From positions 3,348,001 through 3,412,000 of the forward strand of contig NZ_LT906438.1 in NCBI RefSeq assembly GCF_900186955.1: a stretch of 64,000 nucleotides of DNA, given 5' to 3'. The DNA comes from Bacillus pumilus (lineage in GTDB: Bacteria > Bacillota > Bacilli > Bacillales > Bacillaceae). The position numbers were made by a program, and so were the translations under genes. How positions within the stretch are numbered: the stretch's first letter is position 1; each line of letters starts with the position of its first letter. This document shows positions 44,843 through 52,868 of the stretch, one piece after another. The notes beneath the pieces were generated by a model that was not told the origin of the DNA, made no database searches, and was given only the letters and a program-made list of their open reading frames with translations.

Positions 44843-44878
44843 GTTGACAAAGGGCTTTAGTCCTTTGTCTTCTTTTCA
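44843..44878 (+). repeat. solo first hairpin of the dispersed element
   Basis: GTTGACAAAGGGCTTTAGTCCTTTGTC then TCTTCTTTTCA: the same start, hairpin and tail as the first ~50 bases of the 170-bp element, but with a shorter stem and without the rest. It follows the rbs terminator, as the full copies follow theirs. It may work as the second rbs terminator (T-rich tail). Confidence 0.7.
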
Positions 44879-44880
44879 TT

Positions 44881-45507
44881 TCATTCTGGTCTTTTCAACA
44901 CAAATGACGTCCCTAAATGGGCGTAATCATTTCCCGCTAAACGTGCGACTGGCTTTAATTCATGAGTCGAAACATATCCTTTTTCTGCATCATATACAGC
45001 CTCATCTAAATGCGCACACACAACCCGGCCAATGATATGATCGACTGTGATCTCCCCTTCATCATTTTGAAAGGTAAGATGCTTTTCAAGCTGACACTCA
45101 AAGCGAATACGCGCTTCCTGAATGCCCGGCACTGACACGACATGACTCTTTACTTGATGAAGACCGGTTCGATCCAGCTCACTCTCATCCTGTGGCAGCG
45201 TAGCAGCTGTTTCATTAATATCTTCTATTATCGCTTCATCACTCACATGGACCACAAATTCTCCTCTGTCAATCATATGCTGCGCTGTGTCTTTCATCTG
45301 ACCTTCGCGTCGTCCGATAGAAACTGCGAGGAGCGGCGGGTGTCCGCTGATGACATTAAAGAAACTAAATGGTGCGGCATTGACAACATCGTCTTTAGAC
45401 AGACTTGTAATAAACGCAATCGGTCGTGGAACAATAGAGCCCGATAATAATTTATATGCTTCTTTTCTTGATAGCTGATCCATTTGCAACGTAATCAATT
45501 CAGACAC
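44881..45507 (-). CDS. ywrF: flavin reductase-like FMN-binding protein
   Basis: A 208-residue protein of the flavin reductase split-barrel family (DIM6/NTAB-like). The FMN-binding start SGSIVPRPIAFITS (~22-35), NAAPFSFFNVIS (~43-54) and PPLLAVSIGRR (~57-67) are visible. It resembles YwrF of the same B. subtilis region. Probably an oxidoreductase or flavin carrier; the substrate is unknown. AAAGGAGGC precedes the start. It is convergent with rbsB and follows alsR on the same strand with a 41-base gap. Confidence 0.82.
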   Translation of the reverse strand: MSELITLQMDQLSRKEAYKLLSGSIVPRPIAFITSLSKDDVVNAAPFSFFNVISGHPPLLAVSIGRREGQMKDTAQHMIDRGEFVVHVSDEAIIEDINETAATLPQDESELDRTGLHQVKSHVVSVPGIQEARIRFECQLEKHLTFQNDEGEITVDHIIGRVVCAHLDEAVYDAEKGYVSTHELKPVARLAGNDYAHLGTSFVLKRPE

Positions 45508-45548
45508 GCCTCCTTTTGGTGTATCGACATCATACCATACCTCTTTTT

Positions 45549-46445
45549 CTATGCCTCTGATTCAGGCTCGGTGCGATGCAGGATATGGTGGACAAGATGA
45601 AATAAAGCAGGATTATGATTTTCTCGTCTATAGGAAATCGTCCATTCTGCCAGAAGCTGTTCACCTTCAATGGACCGATACACAACATCTAGATTAAATA
45701 AACGCCGGGCTGATTTCGGAATGACCGCAATGCCGATACCAGCTGTGACAAGGCCAATCACCATTTGATATTCAGCCGCTTCCTGCACAATATTCGGAGA
45801 AAACCCGTACTTTTCACATAGCAGGACAAAGTGTTGATAAAGGGACGGCCATGATTCCTGTGATAAAGAAATAATCGGTTCATGACGAATATCTTCGATC
45901 GTGACCGCCTCTTTTTTCGCCAGCGGATGATTTTTCGGAATCGCAAAAATACATTCACTTTGCTTCATCAAACGGCTGACCAGTTCTTCATGAGGAGATG
46001 TAGGATGTAAAAAACCGATATCAATCTCCCCATTTAAAAGCGCTTCTAACTGCTGCGGAACAGAAAGCTGCTCCAGTTCAATACTGACAGAGGGATACAG
46101 CTCTCTGAATTCGCGTACAACTGGCGGCAGAATATCATACGTCGCTGTTCCAACAAACCCTATGATGATTCTTCCCAGCTCTCCTCTTGCTGTATGCCGG
46201 GCATGATCAACGGCTTTATCAAGCTGATGCAGCACACCCCGCACCTCATGTAAAAAGACCTTTCCAGCAGCTGTTAGCTCCACCACTCGCTTCGACCGGT
46301 GAAACAAAGGAAACCCCAATTCTTCTTCAAATTGCTTAATTTGCTGACTAAGTGGAGGCTGTGTCATATTCAACCGTGCGGCTGCTCTGCCAAAATGCAG
46401 CTCCTCCGCTACTGTGACAAAGTATTGCAAATGTCTCAGTTCCAT
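45549..46445 (-). CDS. alsR: LysR-type activator of the acetoin operon
   Basis: A 298-residue LysR regulator that activates alsSD at low pH or with acetate (B. subtilis). Helix-turn-helix at ~17-37 (HFGRAAARLNMTQPPLSQQIK), then the effector-binding domain. The chosen ATG (MELRHLQYF) is the universal LysR start and has AGGGGTG five bases upstream; an upstream in-frame extension of 24 codons lacks support. It is divergent from alsS, with a T-N11-A type site between them. Confidence 0.92.
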   Translation of the reverse strand: MELRHLQYFVTVAEELHFGRAAARLNMTQPPLSQQIKQFEEELGFPLFHRSKRVVELTAAGKVFLHEVRGVLHQLDKAVDHARHTARGELGRIIIGFVGTATYDILPPVVREFRELYPSVSIELEQLSVPQQLEALLNGEIDIGFLHPTSPHEELVSRLMKQSECIFAIPKNHPLAKKEAVTIEDIRHEPIISLSQESWPSLYQHFVLLCEKYGFSPNIVQEAAEYQMVIGLVTAGIGIAVIPKSARRLFNLDVVYRSIEGEQLLAEWTISYRRENHNPALFHLVHHILHRTEPESEA

Positions 46446-46464
46446 CCTTTCACCCCTCGCACAC

Positions 46465-46483
46465 TTATTCGTGAAACATATTA
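46465..46483 (+). promoter_or_regulatory. AlsR-type binding site
   Basis: TTAT-N11-ATTA fits the reported AlsR pattern TAAT-N11-ATTA with one mismatch. Its centre is about 65 bases before the expected alsS start, the usual LysR recognition position. Confidence 0.55.
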
Positions 46484-46502
46484 AAACCACGTTAAACAGA
46501 TA

Positions 46503-46532
46503 TTGGAAATTTTCCATTTTGAAATGTATAGT
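46503..46532 (+). promoter_or_regulatory. alsS promoter
   Basis: TTGGAA, 18 bases, TATAGT. A perfect 18-base palindrome (46543-46560, ATGAAAATA and its complement) lies downstream, in the untranslated leader. Confidence 0.55.
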
Positions 46533-46595
46533 AAATCATATCATGAAAATATATTTTCATAAAAAATTTTACTTGCCGAAAGGAGTGCGGGGTAA

Positions 46596-48293
46596 ATGAA
46601 TTCTCAAGCACAACCCCTAACAAGACGAGGAGCAGAATTGATTGTTGATACGCTGATTGCTCAAGGTGTGACCCATGTTTTTGCAATTCCAGGTGCAAAA
46701 ATTGACGCCGTATTTGATGTATTAAAAGACAGAGGTCCAGAGCTTGTCCTATGCAGACACGAACAAAATGCCGCCTTTATGGCAGCTGCTGTCGGCCGCT
46801 TAACCGGCAAACCAGGTGTTTGTCTCGTCACATCAGGTCCTGGCGCATCTAATTTAGCAACAGGTCTATTAACAGCCAATACAGAAGGTGATCCTGTTGT
46901 CGCAATCGCTGGAAACGTCATTCGTGCGGATCGGCTGAAACGAACACATCAATCACTCGACAATGCGGCATTATTCAAACCAGTCACAAAATACAGTGTT
47001 GAAGTACAAGACGTTCATAATATACCCGAAGCCTTAACAAATGCTTTTCGCGCGGCACAAAAGGGGCAGGCTGGTGCAGCATTTATCAGCTTTCCACAAG
47101 ATGTCGTGACAGAACACACCACACAAATACCAGTGTCTGCTCACCCTTCTCCAGAACTAGGTCCTGCACCGGATGCTCTCATCAGCTCGGCTATCGCCAA
47201 AATTCAAAATGCACACTTACCTGTTGCCATTGTGGGAATGAAAGCAAGTCGTCCAGCTGCTGCAAAGGCCACAAGAACATTATTGAAAACACTTGGAATT
47301 CCATTTGTCGAAACGTACCAAGGAGCCGGCGTTCTCTCAAGAGAGCTTGAGTCTCAATATGTAGGCAGAATCGGTTTATTCCGAAATCAGCCGGGGGATC
47401 TTCTCATTGAACAAGCAGATGTCCTTTTAACCATCGGCTTTGATCCAATTGAATACGATCCAAAGCATTGGAATATTCAGCCGAAGCAGCGACAGATCAT
47501 CCATGTCGATGACATCCAGGCAGATATTGACCATTTTTATGAGCCGGCGCTTGAGCTTGTTGGCAATATAGCTGAAACCGTTAAACATCTAGCCCATGAC
47601 AGTGTTCCACTTTCTCTATGCAAAGAACAAATTGAATTCGTCACTGAATTGCAGGAGCTGTTAAGCGACATTGAAAAAGCACCAGAAAGAGAAAGCCATC
47701 TATCTCACCCGCTGGATGTCATTCATACATTAAGACGCCTGATTCCTGATGACACGAAGGTCACATGTGATATCGGGTCTCACGCGATTTGGATGTCGCG
47801 TCACTTCCGCGTCTATGAGCCGAACACATTCCTCGTGAGCAACGGAATGCAAACATTAGGCGTCGCCTTACCTTGGGCCATTGCGGCTTCCATATTGAAT
47901 CCAGATGAAAAGATCATTTCGGTCTCTGGTGATGGCGGTTTTCTCTTCTCTGCAATGGAGCTAGAAACAGCTGTCCGCATGAAAACAAATCTTGTTCACC
48001 TTGTTTGGAATGACAGCACATACGACATGGTGGCATTTCAGCAGGAAATGAAATATGACCGCACATCCTGCGTTGAATTCGGACAGATCGACTTAGTGAA
48101 ATATGCGGAAAGCTTTGGAGCGACTGGATTACGGGTTAACTCACCTGAAGAGCTTTCAACTGTCCTCCAAAAGGGTATAAACATAGAAGGACCCGTTATT
48201 ATTGATATTCCGATTGACTATCAAGACAACCCAGACCTCGCCAGTCAAAAATGGCCAGAAGTCTTTCGTGAAAATCGCACATTGAACGTCTGA
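46596..48293 (+). CDS. alsS: acetolactate synthase, catabolic
   Basis: Joins two pyruvates to acetolactate with thiamine diphosphate; first step to acetoin. The 565-residue enzyme has the catalytic Glu56 (CRHEQNAAF), the ThDP motif [22 protein letters not shown] (~447-468) with N-D at its end, and no FAD-dependence hint beyond the family fold. The N-terminal [26 protein letters not shown] is typical of AlsS. AAAGGAG precedes the ATG. Confidence 0.95.
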   Translation: MNSQAQPLTRRGAELIVDTLIAQGVTHVFAIPGAKIDAVFDVLKDRGPELVLCRHEQNAAFMAAAVGRLTGKPGVCLVTSGPGASNLATGLLTANTEGDPVVAIAGNVIRADRLKRTHQSLDNAALFKPVTKYSVEVQDVHNIPEALTNAFRAAQKGQAGAAFISFPQDVVTEHTTQIPVSAHPSPELGPAPDALISSAIAKIQNAHLPVAIVGMKASRPAAAKATRTLLKTLGIPFVETYQGAGVLSRELESQYVGRIGLFRNQPGDLLIEQADVLLTIGFDPIEYDPKHWNIQPKQRQIIHVDDIQADIDHFYEPALELVGNIAETVKHLAHDSVPLSLCKEQIEFVTELQELLSDIEKAPERESHLSHPLDVIHTLRRLIPDDTKVTCDIGSHAIWMSRHFRVYEPNTFLVSNGMQTLGVALPWAIAASILNPDEKIISVSGDGGFLFSAMELETAVRMKTNLVHLVWNDSTYDMVAFQQEMKYDRTSCVEFGQIDLVKYAESFGATGLRVNSPEELSTVLQKGINIEGPVIIDIPIDYQDNPDLASQKWPEVFRENRTLNV

Positions 48294-48331
48294 TAAGATG
48301 TCCATACATTACACCAAAGGAGTGAGCGGAT

Positions 48332-49102
48332 ATGGGTATGATGCACCCAATGAATCAACACAGCGACACAAAACAACATGACAAACAGCAAGAGGTCTAT
48401 CAAGTATCGACGATGACCTCTTTGCTGGAAGCCGTATATGATGGAGATTTCTCCCTTTCACAAATTCCCGAGCACGGTGATTTCGGTATTGGTACATTCA
48501 ATCAATTAGATGGAGAGCTGATCGGCTTTGATGGCGCATTCTACCGACTGCGCTCGGATGGAACAGCGACACCGGTTACCAATCAAGACTATTCACCCTT
48601 CTGCTCTTTAGCATTCTTTGAAACAGATATCGTTCATCGAATTGATGCAGCCATGACGAGCAAAGAGCTAGAAGAAGAAATCGACCGCATTTTACCAAGT
48701 AAGAATGTGTTTTATGCAATCCGAATTGATGGATCATTCAAAAAGGTGCAAACACGTACGGTCGAAAAACAGGAAAAACCTTACGTTCCGATGGTGGAAG
48801 CAGTCAAGTCACAGCCCATCTTCGATTTCGAGGATATTCAAGGAACGATCGCCGGTTTCCGTACACCGCAGTACGCACATGGTATTGCAGTGAGTGGATA
48901 TCATCTTCATTTCATTGATGACGATCGAAGTGTCGGCGGACACGTTTTTGATTACACTGTTGATCAAGTGACCATCCGAATTTCTCAAAAACGTCATATG
49001 AATTTACACTTGCCAAATACGCAGGAATTCTTCCAAGCAGACATTGATCGAGCTGACCTCGCACAACAAATTGCCAGTGCAGAAAGCAGTCCAGATCAAT
49101 AA
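48332..49102 (+). CDS. alsD: alpha-acetolactate decarboxylase
   Basis: Decarboxylates acetolactate to acetoin. The 256-residue zinc enzyme has GIGTFNQLDGELIGFDG (~52-67) with a catalytic-site Glu, and the zinc-ligand stretch ISGYHLHFIDDDRSVGGHVFDY-like (~188-209; here VSGYHLHF) with three His. AAAGGAG lies nine bases before the ATG. It shares a unit with alsS (38-base gap) and is followed by a terminator. Confidence 0.95.
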   Translation: MGMMHPMNQHSDTKQHDKQQEVYQVSTMTSLLEAVYDGDFSLSQIPEHGDFGIGTFNQLDGELIGFDGAFYRLRSDGTATPVTNQDYSPFCSLAFFETDIVHRIDAAMTSKELEEEIDRILPSKNVFYAIRIDGSFKKVQTRTVEKQEKPYVPMVEAVKSQPIFDFEDIQGTIAGFRTPQYAHGIAVSGYHLHFIDDDRSVGGHVFDYTVDQVTIRISQKRHMNLHLPNTQEFFQADIDRADLAQQIASAESSPDQ

Positions 49103-49110
49103 AATAAAGA

Positions 49111-49138
49111 CATCCCGGTGATCCCGGGGTGTTTTTTT
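49111..49138 (+). terminator. terminator of alsSD
   Basis: CATCCCGG pairs with CCGGGGTG (one G-T pair), followed by seven Ts. Confidence 0.85.
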
Positions 49139-49255
49139 ATGCAAAAAGAATACTTATCACTTCATTATATTTCATTTCGTTAGTAAATTTAAATTCACTC
49201 ATTCTATTCGTAATGAAATATGTTAAAATATCAACAGAAGAAAGGTGGTCATACG

Positions 49256-49732
49256 GTGTCAAACGACTATAGCATTCCGAACTTAACATTAGATGAAAGA
49301 GATAAACAAATTTTATCCATATTACACGAGGACGGGCGTATGTCCTATACAGATCTCGGGAAACAAGTCGGTCTTTCACGTGTTGCTGTACAAGCCCGTA
49401 TACAGCAGCTCATTGAAGCAGGCGTCATTGAACGATTCACAACGGTCATCAATCCTGCTAAGATCGGCATTCATGTTTCTGTCTTCTTTAATGTAGAAGT
49501 GGAGCCGAAATTTTTAGAAGCAGTCGCCCTTCAGCTTGAGCAGGAAACAGCTGTCACAAGTCTTTATCACATGACAGGGCCAAGCAAGCTGCATATGCAT
49601 GGCATTTTTCAAAATGAACAGGAAATGGAGACATTCCTGACAAAAAAACTGTACCCGCTAGAAGGCGTCGTGAGTGTGGACTGCCAAATGCTCATTAAAC
49701 GATACAAAAGCCGAATGGGCATGAAATTGTAG
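49256..49732 (+). CDS. ywrC: Lrp/AsnC-family transcription regulator
   Basis: A 158-residue regulator: N-terminal helix-turn-helix ([43 protein letters not shown], residues ~14-56, quoted in part) and a C-terminal RAM effector domain. The start is GTG with AAAGGTGGT seven bases upstream; an in-frame ATG 12 codons earlier precedes that site and is unlikely. An extended -10-like TGTTAAAAT lies just upstream (49212-49220). It probably controls the ywrB-ywrA chromate transporter genes that follow. Length equals B. subtilis YwrC. Confidence 0.85.
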   Translation: MSNDYSIPNLTLDERDKQILSILHEDGRMSYTDLGKQVGLSRVAVQARIQQLIEAGVIERFTTVINPAKIGIHVSVFFNVEVEPKFLEAVALQLEQETAVTSLYHMTGPSKLHMHGIFQNEQEMETFLTKKLYPLEGVVSVDCQMLIKRYKSRMGMKL

Positions 49733-49748
49733 ACAGGAGTTGAAGCAC

Positions 49749-50330
49749 TTGCAATCATATATCGAACTCATCATCGCTATGGTGCGAACCGGTATTCTCG
49801 GTTTTGGCGGAGGTCCTTCCGTCATACCACTCATTCGCCATGAAGCGGTGGTGAAATATCAATGGGTCAATGATGACGAGTTTGGAGAAACACTCGCCAT
49901 CGCCAACGCATTACCAGGTCCGATCGCGACCAAAATGTCAGCATATCTCGGCTATCGATTGAAGGGCGTATCCGGCGCAATTGTCGCAACAGCTGCCCAT
50001 ATTTTACCGACATGCCTCGCCATGGTGGCACTCGTCACACTTGTCAGCGTCTTAAGCTCCTCACAAATCATTCAAAATATGATTGGCGCCGTGACACCAG
50101 TTATTGCCGTCCTGCTCGGGATCATGGCATACGAGTTTGGTCAAAAAACGCTGAAAGGCTTCGGAATGATCTTCGGGATCGCTCTGTTCCTTCTTGCCTT
50201 TATCGGGCTACAGGTGCTGTCCATTCATCCAGGAATCATTGTTATCATCTTTTTATGCTATGGTGCTTTTCATTTCAAACTGAAACAACGCTGGAATCGA
50301 CCAAATAAAGAGAAAGGAGTGTCTTCATGA
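49749..50330 (+). CDS. ywrB: chromate transporter subunit (short CHR family), first half
   Basis: A 193-residue membrane protein of the half-size CHR family with about five to six segments. Family motifs are GILGFGGGPSVIPLI (~16-30) and ANALPGPIATKMSAYLGY (~54-71). Two half-size proteins (YwrB and YwrA) together export chromate in B. subtilis (ChrS/ChrA-like pair). The start is TTG at 49749 because AGGAG ends nine bases before it; a TTG three codons earlier touches the ribosome binding site. Its stop overlaps the ywrA start. Confidence 0.85.
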   Translation: MQSYIELIIAMVRTGILGFGGGPSVIPLIRHEAVVKYQWVNDDEFGETLAIANALPGPIATKMSAYLGYRLKGVSGAIVATAAHILPTCLAMVALVTLVSVLSSSQIIQNMIGAVTPVIAVLLGIMAYEFGQKTLKGFGMIFGIALFLLAFIGLQVLSIHPGIIVIIFLCYGAFHFKLKQRWNRPNKEKGVSS

Positions 50331-50863
50331 TGCTGATTTTCTTTTTATTCTGGGCATTCTTCTTGTCCAATCTATTAGGATATGGCGGAGGACCTGCATC
50401 CATCCCGCTGAATTATGAAGAAATCGTCAACCATTTTCATTGGATGACGAACGAAGGATTTTCCAATATGCTTGCTTTAGCCAATGCACTGCCAGGACCA
50501 ATTGCGACGAAAATCGCGGCATATGTCGGCTATGACGTCATGGGCTGGCCAGGCTTTATTGTGGCACTGCTTGCAACTGTACTGCCATCAGCCATTGGAT
50601 TGATTTTATTGCTCAAGCTGATTGACCGTTTTCGCCAATCCCCTGTCGTCAAAGGCATGACCTTATCCGTCCAGCCTGTCATTGCGATGATGATGCTTTT
50701 ATTAACATGGGAAATTGGCGGAGATGCAGTGAAAGCCATTGGCTGGACGCAGTCGCTCGCCATTGCCGCGATCTCCTTTTTCTTTATGACTAAATTCAAA
50801 ATGCACCCCGCCTTTCTCATTGTGGCTGCCTTTTTATATGGCGGATTCATTCTGCCGCATTAA
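50327..50863 (+). CDS. ywrA: chromate transporter subunit (short CHR family), second half
   Basis: A 178-residue membrane protein, partner of YwrB, with the same motifs: NLLGYGGGPASIPLNYEE (~14-31) and ALANALPGPIATKIAAYVGY (~48-67). ATGA overlap with ywrB gives translational coupling, and AAAGGAG precedes it. Its terminator is the first copy of a hairpin repeated after the dispersed element. Confidence 0.85.
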   Translation: MMLIFFLFWAFFLSNLLGYGGGPASIPLNYEEIVNHFHWMTNEGFSNMLALANALPGPIATKIAAYVGYDVMGWPGFIVALLATVLPSAIGLILLLKLIDRFRQSPVVKGMTLSVQPVIAMMMLLLTWEIGGDAVKAIGWTQSLAIAAISFFFMTKFKMHPAFLIVAAFLYGGFILPH

Positions 50864-50866
50864 AAA

Positions 50867-50893
50867 AACCGATAACATGACCTGTTATCGGTT
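50867..50893 (+). terminator. hairpin behind ywrA (first copy)
   Basis: AACCGATAACA pairs perfectly with TGTTATCGGTT over five bases. No T-run follows, in contrast to the second copy at 51071. Confidence 0.7.
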
Positions 50894-50900
50894 ACAAATT

Positions 50901-51101
50901 GTTGACAAATGGCTAAAATGAATTTTATTTTAGCCATTTGTCTTCCTTTCAGCGTGATAGAAAACCTTTGAAGTCTAGGAAGAGCGAGCACTGGAGCAGA
51001 GCGAATTTGACATTCGTGAGCACCAGCGCGCAGGTCTGACAACGAATGCGAGGGTTTGTCTACACGCTAAAACCGATAACATGACCTGTTATCGGTTTTC
51101 T
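50901..51101 (+). repeat. dispersed structured element, copy C, with trailing terminator copy
   Basis: The core is 50901-51069 (169 bases). The first hairpin is GACAAATGGCTAAAAT / ATTTTAGCCATTTGTC: relative to copies A/B both arms changed together (GGG/CTC to TGG/CCA), which keeps the pairing. The closing strands CAGCGTG and CACGCT are kept. An exact second copy of the ywrA hairpin (51071-51097) follows, now with TTTTC, and also serves the convergent ugd gene. Confidence 0.85.
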
Positions 51102-51102
51102 T

Positions 51103-52422
51103 TTACATATATATTGGAGAAACCGGTCTGCGCCCAATCGAATGATACTCGACTCCTGCTTGTTCTGCCGCTTCAAGCGTATGGCAGTTTCGCCCATCGA
51201 AAATAAGCGGCTGTCTCATCCATTCCTTATAGGACGTAAGCGGGAACGTCTGAATTTCTGTCCACTCTGTTAATATACAAGCTGCATGGACATCCTTTAG
51301 CGCTTCTTCAATCGTATGAGCAAACACGACTTTTTCAGGTAGCTCACGAGCGGCATTGCGTGCGGCAACAGAATCATACGCCACAAGCTCCGCGCCTAAT
51401 TGATGGAGTTCATGAGCAATTGGAACCGACGGCGCCTCCCTCATATCGTCTGTATTCGGTTTAAAAGCAAGGCCAAGAAGTGCAATTCGCTTTCCTTCAA
51501 GATTTGATCCCAGTCTCTCCTGAATACTTCGGATAAAACCGGCTCGCTGCTCATTGTTTACTTTGATAACAGCCTTTAACAGCTCAAAATCATGCGACAC
51601 ATGCCCTGCGATTTGGACAAGTGCATTTGTATCCTTTGGAAAACAAGAACCTCCGTAGCCAATCCCCGCCTTGAGAAATGAAGAACCAATCCGCTGATCG
51701 AGCCCCATTCCCTGCGCCACCCATTCAACATCAGCACCTGTTTTTTCACAAATGGAGGCAATCTCATTCATAAAGCTGATTTTGGTCGCAAGGAAAGCAT
51801 TTGATGCATACTTGATCATTTCTGCACTTTTTCGGTCTGTCTTGACCACTGGCAGGTGGAAATGAGCATACATCTCCTCGAGCCGGTCTAATACAGCTTT
51901 TGTTTCAGCCCCAATAACAAGGCGATCTGCCCTCAATGTATCTGAAATGGCAGAGCCTTCTCGTAAAAACTCTGGGTTAGATGCAATCGATAATGGCTCA
52001 TTCCGTCCTAATTCTTGATGGATCATATGTTCGATTTGATCACCCGTTCCAACAGGCACCGTACTTTTCACCACAAGAACCGCACCTGATTTCGCTTTTG
52101 TACCCATCTCCTTTGCGGCTTGAAACACATATTGTAAATCAGCTTGGCCATCTGCCTGCTGCGGGGTGCCAACCGCAATCATTAACACACCTGCCCGCGG
52201 GTAGGCTGCCGCTCCATTTATGTGAAATTGAATTCGTCCTTGCTCAAGATTGCGTTTCAGCAGTTCTTTTAATCCTGGCTCATACATTGGTGGATGTCCC
52301 TGTTTCAGCTGCATGACCTTTCTCCGGTCAATATCAATACACGCCACATTGTGCCCTGCCTCCGCTAAACACACACCTGTGACCAGTCCCACATATCCAC
52401 AGCCTGCAATTGCAATATTCAT
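51103..52422 (-). CDS. ugd: UDP-glucose 6-dehydrogenase
   Basis: Oxidises UDP-glucose to UDP-glucuronate with two NAD. The 439-residue enzyme has the N-terminal NAD motif GCGYVGLVTG (~7-16), catalytic Cys in GYGGSCFPKD (~253-262), and KxxNNEQR (~288). B. subtilis has three paralogues (tuaD, ytcA, ugd/ywqF); the position next to ywqB/ywqA argues for ywqF. The tyrosine kinase genes that accompany ywqF in B. subtilis are absent. UDP-glucuronate may feed teichuronic acid or exopolysaccharide. The ribosome binding site GGGGAG lies in a hairpin arm. Confidence 0.92.
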   Translation of the reverse strand: MNIAIAGCGYVGLVTGVCLAEAGHNVACIDIDRRKVMQLKQGHPPMYEPGLKELLKRNLEQGRIQFHINGAAAYPRAGVLMIAVGTPQQADGQADLQYVFQAAKEMGTKAKSGAVLVVKSTVPVGTGDQIEHMIHQELGRNEPLSIASNPEFLREGSAISDTLRADRLVIGAETKAVLDRLEEMYAHFHLPVVKTDRKSAEMIKYASNAFLATKISFMNEIASICEKTGADVEWVAQGMGLDQRIGSSFLKAGIGYGGSCFPKDTNALVQIAGHVSHDFELLKAVIKVNNEQRAGFIRSIQERLGSNLEGKRIALLGLAFKPNTDDMREAPSVPIAHELHQLGAELVAYDSVAARNAARELPEKVVFAHTIEEALKDVHAACILTEWTEIQTFPLTSYKEWMRQPLIFDGRNCHTLEAAEQAGVEYHSIGRRPVSPIYM

Positions 52423-52431
52423 GACACCATC

Positions 52432-52479
52432 AGCTCCCCATACGCCTTATGCTTGTAATGACATCGTATGCTGGGAGCT
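52432..52479 (-). promoter_or_regulatory. hairpin over the ugd ribosome binding site
   Basis: Minus strand AGCTCCC-AG-CATACG pairs with CGTATGGGGAGCT (13 base pairs with a two-base bulge) over a 20-base loop. The right arm contains GGGGAG, the only ribosome binding site for ugd, ten bases before its ATG. Confidence 0.6.
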
Positions 52480-52501
52480 TTCGTTCCATTCATAAAAGCA
52501 T

Positions 52502-52533
52502 ACAAAAACCCCCTGCCATCACCAGCAGGGGGT
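52502..52533 (-). terminator. terminator of the 47-residue gene
   Basis: Minus strand CCCCCTGC pairs with GCAGGGGG over eight bases, followed by TTTTTG. Confidence 0.85.
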
Positions 52534-52538
52534 CACTA

Positions 52539-52682
52539 TTATGAAACAAGACCATTTCGAATATGAGCAATCAGATTTTCAAGCATTTCTTTTGTGGTGA
52601 CGTCATTTGAATTCTCACCAATATCATGAGCGTACATCAAAATTTTTAAAAACTCTTCTTGATTCAAACCCTTATTATCCAT
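52539..52682 (-). CDS. small acidic hypothetical protein, 47 residues
   Basis: An open frame of 47 codons: MDNKGLNQEEFLKILM at the start, ending in NLIAHIRNGLVS. AAAGGA lies seven bases before the ATG and a strong terminator follows six bases after the stop codon, so it looks like a real single gene. It is soluble, mostly helical and acidic. I do not recognise the family. It lies upstream of ugd on the same strand, but the terminator separates them. Confidence 0.7.
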   Translation of the reverse strand: MDNKGLNQEEFLKILMYAHDIGENSNDVTTKEMLENLIAHIRNGLVS

Positions 52683-52868
52683 GTCTGTATCCTTTCGATT
52701 CCACTAATTTCATTATTATATGCTGTAAGGTTGGTTTATGCAATACTCTAATACATCATTCGACAGCTTTTGAAATTTATGACCATTTTCATGAAAAACT
52801 TTTTTATAAATCACCATTGAGCTATAATAAAAGAATTGGAATCTTTTACTTGGTTAGGAGCGGATCAA

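Noticed and set aside
46446..46517. 24-codon extension of alsR
   Set aside because: LysR proteins start with MELRHLQYF-like sequence; the extension runs into the divergent promoter region and lacks a ribosome binding site.
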